Shown: positions 53,164 through 63,468, numbered from the stretch's first letter. The stretch: DNA of 64,000 bases from Sphingomonas lycopersici (GCF_026130605.1 NZ_JANFAU010000002.1:372001-436000), one strand, 5' to 3'. The notes: generated by a model not told the origin, from the letters alone. Translations and numbers: made by a program.

Positions 53164-54014
53164 GCTGGCTGTCTAGCGTCCGCAACGCCCTCTCGCTGGT
53201 CGTCCCGAAGAAGGAGACCCCCGACAACCTCTGGCACAAGTGCAAGGGGTGTCGGCAGATGGTGTTCACCAAGGAGCTCGAGGAAAACCTCTCGGTCTGC
53301 CCGAATTGCGATTATCATGAGCGGATCGGGCCGCTGGCGCGGTTCACCCAGCTGCTCGACGACGGCTGGAGCGCTTTGCCCACCCCGCGCACGCCCGAGG
53401 ATCCGCTCAAATTCCGTGATTCGAAGCGCTATACCGATCGCCTCAAGACGGCGCGCACCGAGACCGGCGAGGCCGATGCCTTCATCAACGCGCGCGGCAC
53501 AATCCACGGCCATCGCGTCGTCATCGGGGTGCAGGATTTCGCCTTCATGGGCGGATCGATGGGCCAGGCGGTCGGCGAGGCATTCATCCAGGGGGTCGAA
53601 GCGGCGATCGCCGACAAGGCGCCCTATGTCGTGTTCACCGCCTCGGGCGGCGCGCGGATGCAGGAAGGCATCTTGAGCCTGATGCAGATGCCGCGCTCGA
53701 CCGTTGCGATCCAGATGCTCCACGATGCCGGGCTGCCCTATATCGTCGTGCTGACCGATCCCACCTCGGGCGGGGTGATGGCGGCCTATGCGATGCTCGG
53801 CGACATCCAGATCGCCGAGCCCAAGGCGCTGCTCGCCTTCACCGGCCGCCGCGTGATCGAAAATACGATCCGCGAGAAATTGCCCGACGATTTCCAGACC
53901 TCGGAATATCTGCTCGAGCACGGGATGATCGACATGATCGTCCACCGCAAGGATCTGCGCGCGCAGCTCGCGACGGTCATCGGCTATCTCTGCGGCCAGC
54001 GCGCCGCGGCCTGA
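53160..54014 (+). CDS. accD: Acetyl-CoA carboxylase carboxyltransferase subunit beta
   Basis: AccD is the beta part of the carboxyltransferase that makes malonyl-CoA for fatty acids. The 284-residue protein has the N-terminal zinc ribbon with Cys28, Cys31, Cys47 and Cys50 (CKGC...CPNC) and the crotonase-like core with [20 protein letters not shown] and [16 protein letters not shown]. The ATG at 53160 overlaps the trpA stop. The trpA-accD-folC order is conserved in alphaproteobacteria. Confidence 0.97.
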   Translation: MSWLSSVRNALSLVVPKKETPDNLWHKCKGCRQMVFTKELEENLSVCPNCDYHERIGPLARFTQLLDDGWSALPTPRTPEDPLKFRDSKRYTDRLKTARTETGEADAFINARGTIHGHRVVIGVQDFAFMGGSMGQAVGEAFIQGVEAAIADKAPYVVFTASGGARMQEGILSLMQMPRSTVAIQMLHDAGLPYIVVLTDPTSGGVMAAYAMLGDIQIAEPKALLAFTGRRVIENTIREKLPDDFQTSEYLLEHGMIDMIVHRKDLRAQLATVIGYLCGQRAAA

Positions 54015-54023
54015 ACACTACCA

Positions 54024-55373
54024 ATGGCCGATCACGCCGTCTCGACCGATCCGGCGGTTCAGGCGCAGCTTGACCGTTTGTGGTCGCTCTCGCCCGGCGC
54101 CGACGTGCTCGGGCTGGGGCGGATCACCGAGCTGCTCGCGCGGGTCGGCGATCCGCAGCGGCGCCTGCCCCCGGTCTTCCATGTCGCAGGGACCAACGGC
54201 AAGGGATCGACCTGCGCCTTCCTGCGCGCCGCGCTCGAAGCGGCGGGGCTCAAGGTCCATGCTTATACCAGCCCGCATCTCGTGCGCTTCAACGAGCGGA
54301 TTCGAGTCGCTGGGCGGCTGATCGACGATCGCGCGCTCGCCCCGTTGCTCGCCGAGGTGCTCGACGTGGCCGGCGATATCGGCGCCAGCTTCTTCGAGGT
54401 GACCACCGCCGCCGCCTTCCTCGCCTTCGCGCGCACCCCCGCCGACGCCTGCGTGATCGAGGTCGGGCTCGGCGGCCGGCTCGACGCAACCAACGTGATC
54501 CCGCACCCCGCGATATGCGGCATCGCCGCGCTCGGGATCGATCACGAGGCATTCCTGCTCGCCGAGGAGGCCGGCACACCCGCCGCCCCGCTCGACCGGA
54601 TCGGCTTCGAAAAGGCCGGGATCGCCAAGCCGGGCATCCCGCTCGTGACCCAGCTCTACCCGCGCTCGGTCGCCACGACGATCGCGGCGGTCGCGACCGC
54701 GCGCGGCGCGCCGCTGATCGCGCGCGGATCGGGCTGGGATATCGCTCCCGCGGGCGATTCCCTCCTTTATCGCGACACGCGCGGCGAGCTCGCACTGCCC
54801 GTTCCGACGCTCACCGGCCCCTGTCAGGCGGAGAATGCCGGCCTTGCCGCGGCGATGCTGCGCCACCAGCAGGCGGTAACGATCGACGATGCCGCGATCG
54901 CCGACGGCATCCGCACCGCGACTTGGCCGGCGCGGATGCAGCGGCTGGGCGACGGCCCGCTCACCCGCCGCCTGCGCCCCGAACAGCGCCGCCACGGCGT
55001 GTGGCTCGACGGCGCGCACAACGAATCCGCCGCCGCCGCGATCGCCGGATCGTGGGGCGGCGACGCGCCGACCGCGATCGTCATCGGGATGCTCGCCAAC
55101 AAGGATGCCGACGGCGTGATCCGCCATTTGCTCAACCGGCGCGGCGAGACGCATGTCGTCGCCGTCCCGGTGCCGAGCCACGCCCACCACCAGCCCGAGG
55201 CGCTCGCCGCGATCGCGCGCCGCCACGGCGCTGCGTCGACCGCCACCGCCGAGACGATCGGCGATGCGCTCGATCTCATCGCCGCGGCCGGCACGGGCGA
55301 ATCGGTGCTGATCGCCGGCTCGCTCTACATCGCCGGTGGCGTGCTCGCGGCCAACGGCGAATCGCCGACCTGA
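54024..55373 (+). CDS. folC: Bifunctional folylpolyglutamate / dihydrofolate synthase
   Basis: FolC adds glutamate to dihydropteroate and folates. The 449-residue Mur-ligase-like enzyme has the ATP loop HVAGTNGKGSTCAFL (about residues 53-66), HLVRFNERI, VGLGGRLDATN and the later LDGAHNESAAAAI. It begins 9 bases after accD. Confidence 0.95.
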   Translation: MADHAVSTDPAVQAQLDRLWSLSPGADVLGLGRITELLARVGDPQRRLPPVFHVAGTNGKGSTCAFLRAALEAAGLKVHAYTSPHLVRFNERIRVAGRLIDDRALAPLLAEVLDVAGDIGASFFEVTTAAAFLAFARTPADACVIEVGLGGRLDATNVIPHPAICGIAALGIDHEAFLLAEEAGTPAAPLDRIGFEKAGIAKPGIPLVTQLYPRSVATTIAAVATARGAPLIARGSGWDIAPAGDSLLYRDTRGELALPVPTLTGPCQAENAGLAAAMLRHQQAVTIDDAAIADGIRTATWPARMQRLGDGPLTRRLRPEQRRHGVWLDGAHNESAAAAIAGSWGGDAPTAIVIGMLANKDADGVIRHLLNRRGETHVVAVPVPSHAHHQPEALAAIARRHGAASTATAETIGDALDLIAAAGTGESVLIAGSLYIAGGVLAANGESPT

Positions 55374-55433
55374 TTGCGATTGACTTGCAATAGCGAAACA
55401 TCGAAGATCGCCGGACGAGGAGAATCGTCCGCC

Positions 55434-55865
55434 ATGTCGCTGCCTGCCACCGCGCCGCTCGCCGCGCTCCCGCATCCGCTCCCGCTTTGCCCCAATGCAC
55501 GCGCGCTGTTGTTCGCGATGCGGCGCATGGGCGCGCACGGCCTTGCCGACGCCCGCGCGGCGCATGCGATCTTCACGCTGTTTCGCGAAGGCTTCCGGCG
55601 CCCGCTCACCCTGCTGCGCGCGCTGATGGCCGATCTCGCTACGTCCGCGGCGATGCCGATCGCGATCGCGCCATGCTGCTGCGCGCGGATGACGACCGCC
55701 GAGGCGGGGTTGCTCGCAGCGATCGGCCAGGTCGACACCACGCCCGATAAAGCGGCGCTGCTGCTGTCCGACCTGCTCGGGCTGCGCCGCGCCGACGGGG
55801 TGCTGGCGAGCGTCGCCGCGCTCGCCGCCGCCTTCGCCGACGAAGGGCGCCCGATCGGCGTATAA
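55434..55865 (+). CDS. Conserved sphingomonad protein of unknown function (DUF6628-like)
   Basis: The 143-residue protein is helical, with ALLFAMRRMGAHGLADARAA and REGFRRPLTLLRALMADLA, then a distinctive APCCCARMT with three adjacent cysteines and two more helices. I recall similar sphingomonad proteins under DUF6628, which I cannot verify here. The start at 55434 follows GAGGAGA by 12 bases; the frame extends to folC without family signal. Cys cluster might bind metal. Confidence 0.75.
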   Translation: MSLPATAPLAALPHPLPLCPNARALLFAMRRMGAHGLADARAAHAIFTLFREGFRRPLTLLRALMADLATSAAMPIAIAPCCCARMTTAEAGLLAAIGQVDTTPDKAALLLSDLLGLRRADGVLASVAALAAAFADEGRPIGV

Positions 55866-55885
55866 TCAGCCGGCCTCACCCTTTT

Positions 55886-55964
55886 CCGTTCGCCCTGAGC
55901 TTGGCGAAGGGCGGCCCTCACTCGCGAACGCCAGGACGCCCTTCGACAAGCTCGGGGCGAACGG
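55886..55964. repeat. REP-like repeat, family A
   Basis: Copy with arms CCGTTCGCCCTGAGCTTGGC and CTTCGACAAGCTCGGGGCGA (then ACGG). Lies between convergent genes. Confidence 0.85.
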
Positions 55965-55986
55965 GGAAACAGCGGAAAGCCTGTGG

Positions 55987-56418
55987 TCAGCCAGCCCTCG
56001 CGAACAAGCGGAAACCCTGCGGCAACCGCCGCGGCACGCGGCCGTCGAGCGACGCTTCGACCGCGCGAATCGCGCCGAGCAGGCTGCGCTGCGAATAAGG
56101 CTTGGCGAGGCAGCCGAACGCCAGCGCCTCGGCGTCGCCGGGGCAATTGCCGGTGACGAACAGCACCGGAATGTCGCGCGCAGCGGCGGCGCGCGCCACT
56201 TCGATCCCGCTGCCGTCGGTCAGCGCGATATCGACCAGCACCAGATCGATCTCGCGCCCCTCGCCGATGATCCGCACCGCATGGGCGACACGATCGACCG
56301 TCGCGACGATCTCATAATCTTCCTCGCTCAGGATATGTTCGGCATCGAACGCGACGAGCGGCTCATCCTCTACCAGCAGCAGGCGCGAGATCCGCCGCTT
56401 CTTACGCCCGAACATCAT
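55987..56418 (-). CDS. Single-domain response regulator receiver
   Basis: The 143-residue protein has a basic tip (MMFGRKKRR), then a receiver domain: LLLVEDEPLVAFD (acidic pair), phosphoacceptor Asp in LVLVDIALTDG, the Thr of LFVTGNCPG and the Lys of CLAKPYSQRSL. No output domain is present. It may be a phosphotransfer or a protein-interaction regulator; no histidine kinase is adjacent. Confidence 0.9.
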   Translation of the reverse strand: MMFGRKKRRISRLLLVEDEPLVAFDAEHILSEEDYEIVATVDRVAHAVRIIGEGREIDLVLVDIALTDGSGIEVARAAAARDIPVLFVTGNCPGDAEALAFGCLAKPYSQRSLLGAIRAVEASLDGRVPRRLPQGFRLFARAG

Positions 56419-56526
56419 CGCCACTCTCACAATACGACGGTTACGCCCGCGCCCCTTAACGCGGGTAATCGGCAAGTGGCGCAAAATTTTTCGCGCGCGC
56501 CGCGCAAGCGATGTATCAGCCGCTTC

Positions 56527-57515
<989 letters not shown>

Positions 57516-57519
<4 letters not shown>

Positions 57520-58055
57520 GGATCATCGCCGGCCAATGGCGCGGCCGCCCGCTCGTCGCGCCCAAGGGGGACACCACCCGCCCCACCGCCGACCGCACGC
57601 GTGAGGCGTTGTTCTCGATGCTCGCCAGCCGCATTGGCAGTTTCGAGGAACTGGCGGTCGCCGATCTGTTCGCCGGATCGGGTGCGCTGGGGCTGGAGGC
57701 GCTGTCGCGCGGCGCCGCGCGCTGCCTTTTCGTCGAGCAGGACAAGCCCGCGCTCGATGCGTTGCGCGCCAATATCGCCAAGCTCGGCGCGACCGGCGCC
57801 GATGTCCGCGCGACATCGGTGCTGTCGCTCGGCCCCGCGCCGGCCGCGCTCGATCTGGTGATGATGGACCCGCCCTACGGCACCGGCGCGGGCAATGTCG
57901 CGCTCGACCGGCTCGCGCGGCTCGGCTGGATCGGCGCGGGGACCTGGGTCAGCATCGAAACCGCACGCGACGAGAAGGTCGCGGTCGGCGGATTCGAGAT
58001 CGACGCCGAGCGGGTCCACGGAAAGGCGCGGCTGACGCTGCTGCGGCTCGCCTGA
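57516..58055 (+). CDS. rsmD: 16S rRNA (guanine(966)-N2)-methyltransferase
   Basis: RsmD methylates G966 of 16S rRNA. The 179-residue protein has RIIAGQWRGRPLVAPKG, TRPTADRTREALFSML, the SAM loop DLFAGSGALGLEAL and the catalytic MMDPPYGTG. Confidence 0.95.
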
Positions 58056-58059
58056 CCCC

Positions 58060-58088
58060 CGTCACCCCTGCCTTGAGCCGGGATGACG
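58060..58088. repeat. REP-like repeat, family B (short)
   Basis: CGTCACCCCTGCCTTGAGCC with a truncated right arm ending GGATGACG. Follows rsmD. Confidence 0.65.
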
Positions 58089-58123
58089 AGGAATGTGTGG
58101 CTGAGCGGCCACCCCAACATCTC

Positions 58124-58194
58124 CCGTTCGCCCTGAGCTTGTCGAAGGGCTGCCCTTCTTCCGCGCGAAGATAAGACAGGCTCAGCCCGAGCGG
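58124..58194. repeat. REP-like repeat, family A
   Basis: Left arm CCGTTCGCCCTGAGCTTGTC; the right arm is degenerate (GACAGGCTCAGCCCGAGCGG). It ends 8 bases before the stop of the convergent transporter gene. Confidence 0.75.
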
Positions 58195-58201
58195 TGAAGC
58201 G

Positions 58202-59491
58202 TTACGGCCCCTCGACCGCCATCGGCGCAACGCCGCGACGCGGGCGCAGCGCAAGCAATGCGATCAGGCTCATCACCGCCGCCGCCGCGAGATAAAGCCC
58301 GACGGACCCGAGCCCGCCGCCGCGCTGCGACAGCCATTGCGCCACCACCGGGGTCAGCCCGCCGCCGAGGATCCCCGCCATGTTGAACGACAGGCTCACC
58401 CCGGTATAGCGCACCCGCGCCGGAAACAGCCCCGGCAGCCACGCGCCGAGCGGGCCGTAGACGAACCCCATCACGAGCAGCGCGAACGACAGCACGACGA
58501 AGATCGTTACCAGCGACCCCGAGCCGAGCCCCGGCGCGAGCAGGAACCCCGCGACGATCGCGCCCACGCACCCCCAGGTCAGCACCCGCGCGGGCGAGGT
58601 GCGATCGGCCCAGATGCCCGACAGCGTGATCCCGACCCCCATGAACAGGATCGCCCCGAGCTGGATCGCCAGGAACACCTGCCGGTCGATCTTGAGCGTC
58701 GTCGTCGCATAACCGAGCGCAAAGGCGGTCGCGATATAATAGACCGCGAAACAGGCCACCGCGCCGAACGTCCCGCCCAGCGCGATCCGCCAGTGATCGC
58801 GCAGCAGCTCGCCCATCGGCACCGTCGGCGGCGGGCCTTCCTCGAGCATCTTGGCGAAGGCGGGGGTCTCGGCGATGCGCAGCCGCACCCACAGCCCCAG
58901 CCCGACCAGCACGACCGACAGCAGGAACGGCACCCGCCAGCCCCAGGCCATGAAGTCCGCCGGGGTCATCATCACCCCGATCAGCAGGAACAGCCCGTTG
59001 GCGGCGATAAAGCCGAGCGGCGCCCCGAGCTGGGGCACCATGCCGTACCGTCCGCGCCACCCTGCCGGCGCATTCTCCACCGCCAGCAACGCCGCCCCGC
59101 CCCACTCGCCGCCGAGCCCGAAGCCTTGTCCGAACCGCAGGACGCACAGGATCAGCGGCGCCCACCAGCCGATCGTGGCGTAGGTGGGCAGGAAAGCGAT
59201 CGCCAGCGTCGATCCGCCCATCATCATCAGTGAGGCGACGAGCGTCGACTTGCGCCCGATCCGGTCGCCATAATGCCCGAACACCCACGCCCCCACCGGC
59301 CGCGCGATGAACGCCACCGCCAGGCTGGCATAAGAGGACAGAAGCTGGACCGAGGCGCTCTCCGCCGGAAAGAACAACGGACCGAAGACGAGCGCCGCGG
59401 CGGTCGCATAGATATAGAAATCGTAGAATTCGACCGTCGTGCCGACGAGGCTGGCGATCAGGATGCGGCGGGTCGATGCGGCCGTGGTCAT
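58202..59491 (-). CDS. MHS-family (MFS) metabolite:proton symporter
   Basis: The 429-residue transporter has twelve predicted spans and the MHS signatures: GTTVEFYDFYIYATAAALVF in span 1, RPVGAWVFGHYGDRIGRKST (loop 2-3, D-R-x-G-R-K) and a mid-loop. The MHS subfamily moves carboxylates, proline/betaine or shikimate; the ligand is unknown. It is monocistronic, divergent from ispDF. Confidence 0.92.
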   Translation of the reverse strand: MTTAASTRRILIASLVGTTVEFYDFYIYATAAALVFGPLFFPAESASVQLLSSYASLAVAFIARPVGAWVFGHYGDRIGRKSTLVASLMMMGGSTLAIAFLPTYATIGWWAPLILCVLRFGQGFGLGGEWGGAALLAVENAPAGWRGRYGMVPQLGAPLGFIAANGLFLLIGVMMTPADFMAWGWRVPFLLSVVLVGLGLWVRLRIAETPAFAKMLEEGPPPTVPMGELLRDHWRIALGGTFGAVACFAVYYIATAFALGYATTTLKIDRQVFLAIQLGAILFMGVGITLSGIWADRTSPARVLTWGCVGAIVAGFLLAPGLGSGSLVTIFVVLSFALLVMGFVYGPLGAWLPGLFPARVRYTGVSLSFNMAGILGGGLTPVVAQWLSQRGGGLGSVGLYLAAAAVMSLIALLALRPRRGVAPMAVEGP

Positions 59492-59597
59492 CGCTTTCCA
59501 TCCCCGCTCAGCGACGGCGCGTCAACATTTCGCGATCGAAACACGATCGCACAGCGCCGACACATTGCCGCAACATCCTTCGTTTAGCTCGGCAATC

Positions 59598-59704
59598 GTC
59601 GACGACGTCCCCTCGGCGTCGACCTGGCCGGGTCTTCCCTTTTCCCGGCCGTTCCCTGAACTACGGGGCGGCCCCTTCCCTGTCAGGCCGCCCCGGATTT
59701 TCTC
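59598..59704 (+). promoter_or_regulatory. Three consecutive hairpins upstream of ispDF (leader or small RNA)
   Basis: GTCGACG/CGTCGAC (59598-59623), GGCCGGG/CCCGGCC (59626-59650) and GGGGCGGCC/GGCCGCCCC (59665-59694) follow one another, the last followed by GGATTTTCTC as in a terminator. The ispDF start is at 59748. This could be an attenuator, a promoter-distal terminator of a short RNA, or merely a repeat-rich gap; no promoter is recognised. Confidence 0.4.
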
Positions 59705-59747
59705 CCGACATTGCCCCCGACGCTTTTAGCCCCTAGGGCGCCGCGCC

Positions 59748-60872
59748 ATGAAAACCGTCGCGTTGATCGTCGCCGCCGGCAAGGGGGAGCGCACCGGCGC
59801 GGCCTTACCCAAACAATATGCGCCGCTCGCCGGCCGCGCGATGCTGGCGTGGAGCCATCAGGCGTTCGGCGATCATCCCGCGATCGACGAGGTGCTCGTC
59901 GTGATCGGCGCCGGGCAGGAGGCATTGCTCGCCGCCGCGGTGCCCGGCGCGCGTCATGTCACCGGCGGGGCGACGCGGCGCGAATCGGTTGCCGCCGGGC
60001 TCGCCGCGCTCGACGGTGCCGATCTTGTGCTGGTCCATGACGCCGCCCGCCCGTTCCTGTCCGCCGCGGTGATCGACCGGCTGATCGCCGCGCTGGCGAC
60101 GCATGACGGCGCGGTGCCGGTGCTGCCGGTCGCCGATACCCTGGTGAACGCGGACGGCGCCAACGTGCCGCGCGAGGCGCTGCGCCGCGTCCAGACGCCG
60201 CAGGCGTTCCGCTTCGCGACGCTCGCGGCGGCGCATCGCGCGTGGCGCGGCGGCGAGGCGACCGACGATGCGCAGATGGTCCGCGCGCTTGGCGGATCGG
60301 TGGCGCTGGTGCAGGGCGATACGATGCTGGAAAAGATCACCTACCCCGGGGACATCGCCGCCGCCGAGGCGCGGCTGGGCCGCGAGACGCGCTCGGCGCT
60401 CGGCTTCGACGTGCATCGGCTCGCCGACGGCGAGGAATTGTGGCTCGGCGGAGTGCTGATTCCGCATCATCAGGGCCTGTCGGGGCACAGCGACGCCGAT
60501 GTCGCGCTCCACGCGATCACCGACGCGTTGCTCGGGACGATCGCGGCGGGGGATATCGGGATGCATTTTCCGCCGAGCGACCCGCAGTGGCGCGGCGCCG
60601 AATCGGGGCAGTTCCTGCGCCACGCTTTGTCGCTGGTCGAGGCGCGCGGCGGCCGCGTGACCTTCGTCGATCTCACCTTGATGTGCGAGGCGCCCAAGAT
60701 CGGCCCGCATCGCGATACGATTCGCGCGCGGATCGGCGAACTGCTCGCGCTGCCGGTCGAGCGGGTCAGCGTAAAGGCCACCACGACCGAGCGACTCGGC
60801 TTCACCGGGCGCGGCGAAGGCATTGCGGCGCAGGCGATCGTAACGGTCGATCTGCCGGGAGCGACGTGGTGA
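59748..60872 (+). CDS. ispDF: Bifunctional IspD/IspF (MEP cytidylyltransferase / MECDP synthase)
   Basis: The 374-residue fusion carries out two steps of the MEP pathway. IspD spans about residues 1-215: VALIVAAGKGERTGAALPKQ, LVHDAARPFLS, TLVNADGAN-type end. IspF spans about residues 217-372: ALGFDVHRL (zinc Asp/His), GLSGHSDADVALHAITDAL, and VKATTTERLGFTGRGEGIAA. Such fusions are common in alphaproteobacteria. Dxr, the preceding enzyme, is encoded at 23 kb. Confidence 0.97.
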   Translation: MKTVALIVAAGKGERTGAALPKQYAPLAGRAMLAWSHQAFGDHPAIDEVLVVIGAGQEALLAAAVPGARHVTGGATRRESVAAGLAALDGADLVLVHDAARPFLSAAVIDRLIAALATHDGAVPVLPVADTLVNADGANVPREALRRVQTPQAFRFATLAAAHRAWRGGEATDDAQMVRALGGSVALVQGDTMLEKITYPGDIAAAEARLGRETRSALGFDVHRLADGEELWLGGVLIPHHQGLSGHSDADVALHAITDALLGTIAAGDIGMHFPPSDPQWRGAESGQFLRHALSLVEARGGRVTFVDLTLMCEAPKIGPHRDTIRARIGELLALPVERVSVKATTTERLGFTGRGEGIAAQAIVTVDLPGATW

Positions 60873-60909
60873 CCACCGTCGCGGGGCAGATGCCCGTGCC
60901 GCCGAACCT

Positions 60910-61018
60910 CCGTCATCCCGGCCTTGAGCCGGGATCCATCATGCCCCGCGCTCAGCGGCAGGAGCCTCTTGCTCCGTGCTTGCCTCCCGATGGACCCCGG
61001 CTCAAGGCCGGGGTGACG
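60910..61018. repeat. REP-like repeat, family B
   Basis: CCGTCATCCCGGCCTTGAGC and a right arm CCCCGGCTCAAGGCCGGGGT-GACG flank about 50 bases that have a GAGCCTCTTGCTC hairpin. Follows ispDF. Confidence 0.85.
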
Positions 61019-61030
61019 AGGGTGTTAGGA

Positions 61031-61060
61031 AAGCCCTTCGACAAGCTCAGCGCGAACGGG
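61031..61060. repeat. Half family A repeat abutting a start codon
   Basis: CCCTTCGACAAGCTCAGCGC-GAACGGG is a right arm of family A without the left partner. It ends at the base before the ATG of the following gene. Confidence 0.7.
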
Positions 61061-61606
61061 ATGACGTTTGCGCGTGCCGCGCTGAAACGCACCCTCGCCG
61101 CGCTCGTTCTGATCGCCGTGCCGACCGTCGCCACCGCGCAGACCCCCTGCCTCACCCCGGCCGACGCCGAGGCGATCGCGCTGGTCGCGATGCCCGATAT
61201 CATCCGCGAGACCGGGCGGATATGCACCGCGCTCCCGCCGTCGAGCCTCGTGCGCCGCCCGTCGAGCGCCTTCCTGCAACGCTATCAGGCCGCGGCCGAC
61301 GCCGCCTGGCCGGCGGCGCGCGCCGCGATCGTGCGGCTCAGCGACCCGGCGGTCGATGCGTTGCTCCAGTCCGATTATGCGCGGCCGCTGCTCACCTCGC
61401 TGTTCGCGCCGCAGGTCGTCGGCCGCATCCAGCCGGCGGATTGCCCGACGATCGACCGGCTGGTGACGCTGCTCGAGCCCTTGCCCGCGCGCAACACCGC
61501 CGGGATCATCGTCGCGACGCTGCAATATCTCAAGGCGCGCAAGGCACGCGGGAAGCCGGTTGCCGGGGTTCCCGACCTTCCGGTATGTGCAGCCGCTAAA
61601 TCATGA
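61061..61606 (+). CDS. Secreted protein of unknown function
   Basis: The 181-residue protein has a signal peptide (residues 1-27, ALKRTLAALVLIAVPTVATA) and about 155 helical residues with four cysteines (near the start, CTAL, ADC and VCAA). I do not recognise a family. The ATG is abutted by a repeat that ends CGGG, with no Shine-Dalgarno besides it. The stop overlaps the start of cinA (ATGA). Confidence 0.75.
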   Translation: MTFARAALKRTLAALVLIAVPTVATAQTPCLTPADAEAIALVAMPDIIRETGRICTALPPSSLVRRPSSAFLQRYQAAADAAWPAARAAIVRLSDPAVDALLQSDYARPLLTSLFAPQVVGRIQPADCPTIDRLVTLLEPLPARNTAGIIVATLQYLKARKARGKPVAGVPDLPVCAAAKS

Positions 61607-62145
61607 CCGACAATATTCTCCCCTCAGAGCTCGTTGCCGCGGCTGTCCGCGTCGTCGAAGCCAATCGCGCCGCCGGACGTCGCATCGCCGTGGCCGAAAG
61701 CTGCACCGGCGGGCTCGTCTCCGCCGCGCTGACCGAAATCCCCGGTTCGTCCGATGTCCTGGAGGCGGGGATCGTCACTTATTCGAACGAGGCCAAGCTC
61801 GGGCTGCTCAACGTCAGCAACGACGTGCTCGAAACCTTCGGCGCGGTTTCGATCGCGGTGGCGTGGAGCATGGCGCAGGGCGCACTCGAAACGACTCAGG
61901 CCGATGTCGCGGTGGCGATCACCGGAGTCGCCGGGCCCGGCGGCGGATCGGAAAAGAAGCCGGTCGGCACCGTGGTGTTCGCGCGCGCCGAGCGCGGCGG
62001 CGATCCGTCCGACGTGGTGGCGGACAAGCACCAGTTCGGCGATCTCGGCCGTGGCGGGGTGCGGCTTCAGGCCGCGCTGGTCGCGCTCGACTTGCTGATG
62101 CCGCCCGAGCCCGTGCCGCCGCCCGCCGTCGATCCGGCACCGTAA
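61603..62145 (+). CDS. CinA-type nicotinamide-nucleotide amidase (PncC-like)
   Basis: The 180-residue protein is the C-terminal (PncC) domain of CinA: RRIAVAESCTGGLVSAALTE with the catalytic Ser/Lys region, GIVTYSNEAKLGLL and GVAGPGGGSEKKPVGTV. It deamidates NMN in the NAD salvage cycle. The C-terminal Pro-rich tail overlaps the end of the convergent ratA-like gene by 79 bases. Confidence 0.93.
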   Translation: MTDNILPSELVAAAVRVVEANRAAGRRIAVAESCTGGLVSAALTEIPGSSDVLEAGIVTYSNEAKLGLLNVSNDVLETFGAVSIAVAWSMAQGALETTQADVAVAITGVAGPGGGSEKKPVGTVVFARAERGGDPSDVVADKHQFGDLGRGGVRLQAALVALDLLMPPEPVPPPAVDPAP

Positions 62146-62564
62146 AGCACCGCGGCGCGCTCCTCGAACGCGCCGATCATCCGGCGCAGCGCGGCGGCGA
62201 AGACCTGCCCGGCCATCGCCTCGAACACGCGGTTCCTGAACGCGAAGTCGACCGAGAAATCGACCAGGCAACCGTCGCCATCGGGGCGGAACCCCCAATC
62301 GTTGTGGAGATATTTGAGCGGCCCTTCGACATAGTCGACGTGGACCGACACCGGCCGCTGCTTCACCACGCGCGAGGTGAAGGTCTCGCGCAGCCCCTTG
62401 AAGCCGACGATCATGTCCGCGACCGTCTCGGTCGCGGTGTCGCTGCGCACCCGCATCGCGACGACCCACGGCAGGAAATCGGCATAATGCGCGACATCCG
62501 CCACCAGATCGAACATCTGCTCCGGCGTATAGGGAAGCCGGCGGGTTTCCTTATGCCTTGGCAA
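62067..62564 (-). CDS. RatA/COQ10 family (START-like) protein
   Basis: The 165-residue protein matches the COQ10/RatA polyketide-cyclase fold: [20 protein letters not shown], then [22 protein letters not shown] and [15 protein letters not shown]. It starts with a TTG at 62564 overlapping the lipA stop; related proteins also begin MPRH. Despite the RatA name, it is best seen as a ubiquinone-binding partner for respiration. The last 25 residues are Gly/Ser/Ala-rich. Confidence 0.88.
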   Translation of the reverse strand: MPRHKETRRLPYTPEQMFDLVADVAHYADFLPWVVAMRVRSDTATETVADMIVGFKGLRETFTSRVVKQRPVSVHVDYVEGPLKYLHNDWGFRPDGDGCLVDFSVDFAFRNRVFEAMAGQVFAAALRRMIGAFEERAAVLYGAGSTAGGGTGSGGISKSSATSAA

Positions 62565-63468
62565 GCTGCGCCTCGCGCGCTGCCCTCATCTTCGCGAAAT
62601 CGTCGCCGGCGTGATAGCTGGAACGCGTCAGCGGCGAGCTGGCGACGAGCAGGAAGCCCTTCGCCCGCGCGATCGCGGCATAAGCGTCGAACGCCTTGGG
62701 GGTGACGAATTCGGCGACCTTCGCATGCCGCGGGGTCGGCTGGAGATATTGCCCCATCGTCAGGAAATCGATGTCGGCGGAGCGCATGTCGTCCATCACC
62801 TGATGCACTTCGAGCCGCTCCTCACCGAGCCCGAGCATCACCCCGGATTTGGTGAAGATCGACGGATCGTGGCGCTTGACGCTCTCCAAGAGGCGCAGCG
62901 AGGCGTAATAGCGCGCGCCGGGGCGGATCGTCGGATAGAGCCGCGGGACGGTTTCGAGATTGTGATTGTAGACGTCGGGCCGCGCCTCGACGATCGACTC
63001 GACCGCGGCTTGCGCCTTGTTGCGGAAATCGGGGGTCAGGATCTCGATCGTCGTATTGGGGGTGTTGCGGCGCAACGCCTGGATCACCTTGACGAATTGC
63101 GACGCCCCGCCGTCGGGCAGATCGTCACGGTCGACCGAGGTGATGACGATATGCTCGAGCCCCAGTTCGGCCGCCGCCACCGCGACATGCTCGGGCTCGA
63201 GCGGATCGACCGCGCGCGGCATCCCGGTCTTGACGTTGCAGAAGGCGCAGGCGCGGGTGCAGGTGTCGCCGAGAATCATCACCGTCGCGTGCTTCTTGGT
63301 CCAGCACTCGCCGATATTGGGGCAGGCCGCCTCCTCGCACACCGTCGCGAGATTAAGCCGGCGCATCAACCCCTTGGTCTCGGCGAACCCGATCGAGGTG
63401 GGCGCCTTCACCCGGATCCAGTCAGGCTTGCGCTGGCGCGGCGCGGCGACGGGGGAAATCTCGTTCAT
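62551..63468 (-). CDS. lipA: Lipoyl synthase
   Basis: LipA inserts sulfur at octanoyl groups on lipoate-dependent enzymes by radical SAM chemistry. The 305-residue protein has auxiliary cluster cysteines in [12 protein letters not shown], the radical SAM CxxxCxxC (CTRACAFC), and C-terminal [15 protein letters not shown] with the essential Ser/Arg ligand. The start at 63468 gives the family N-terminus; the GTG/ATG further up adds twelve atypical residues. Its stop is inside the ratA start. Confidence 0.96.
   Translation of the reverse strand: MNEISPVAAPRQRKPDWIRVKAPTSIGFAETKGLMRRLNLATVCEEAACPNIGECWTKKHATVMILGDTCTRACAFCNVKTGMPRAVDPLEPEHVAVAAAELGLEHIVITSVDRDDLPDGGASQFVKVIQALRRNTPNTTIEILTPDFRNKAQAAVESIVEARPDVYNHNLETVPRLYPTIRPGARYYASLRLLESVKRHDPSIFTKSGVMLGLGEERLEVHQVMDDMRSADIDFLTMGQYLQPTPRHAKVAEFVTPKAFDAYAAIARAKGFLLVASSPLTRSSYHAGDDFAKMRAAREAQLAKA

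Noticed and set aside
62067..62564. RatA as toxin of a toxin-antitoxin system
   Set aside because: The protein fits the COQ10/START ubiquinone-binding family and no RatB antitoxin neighbour is present.
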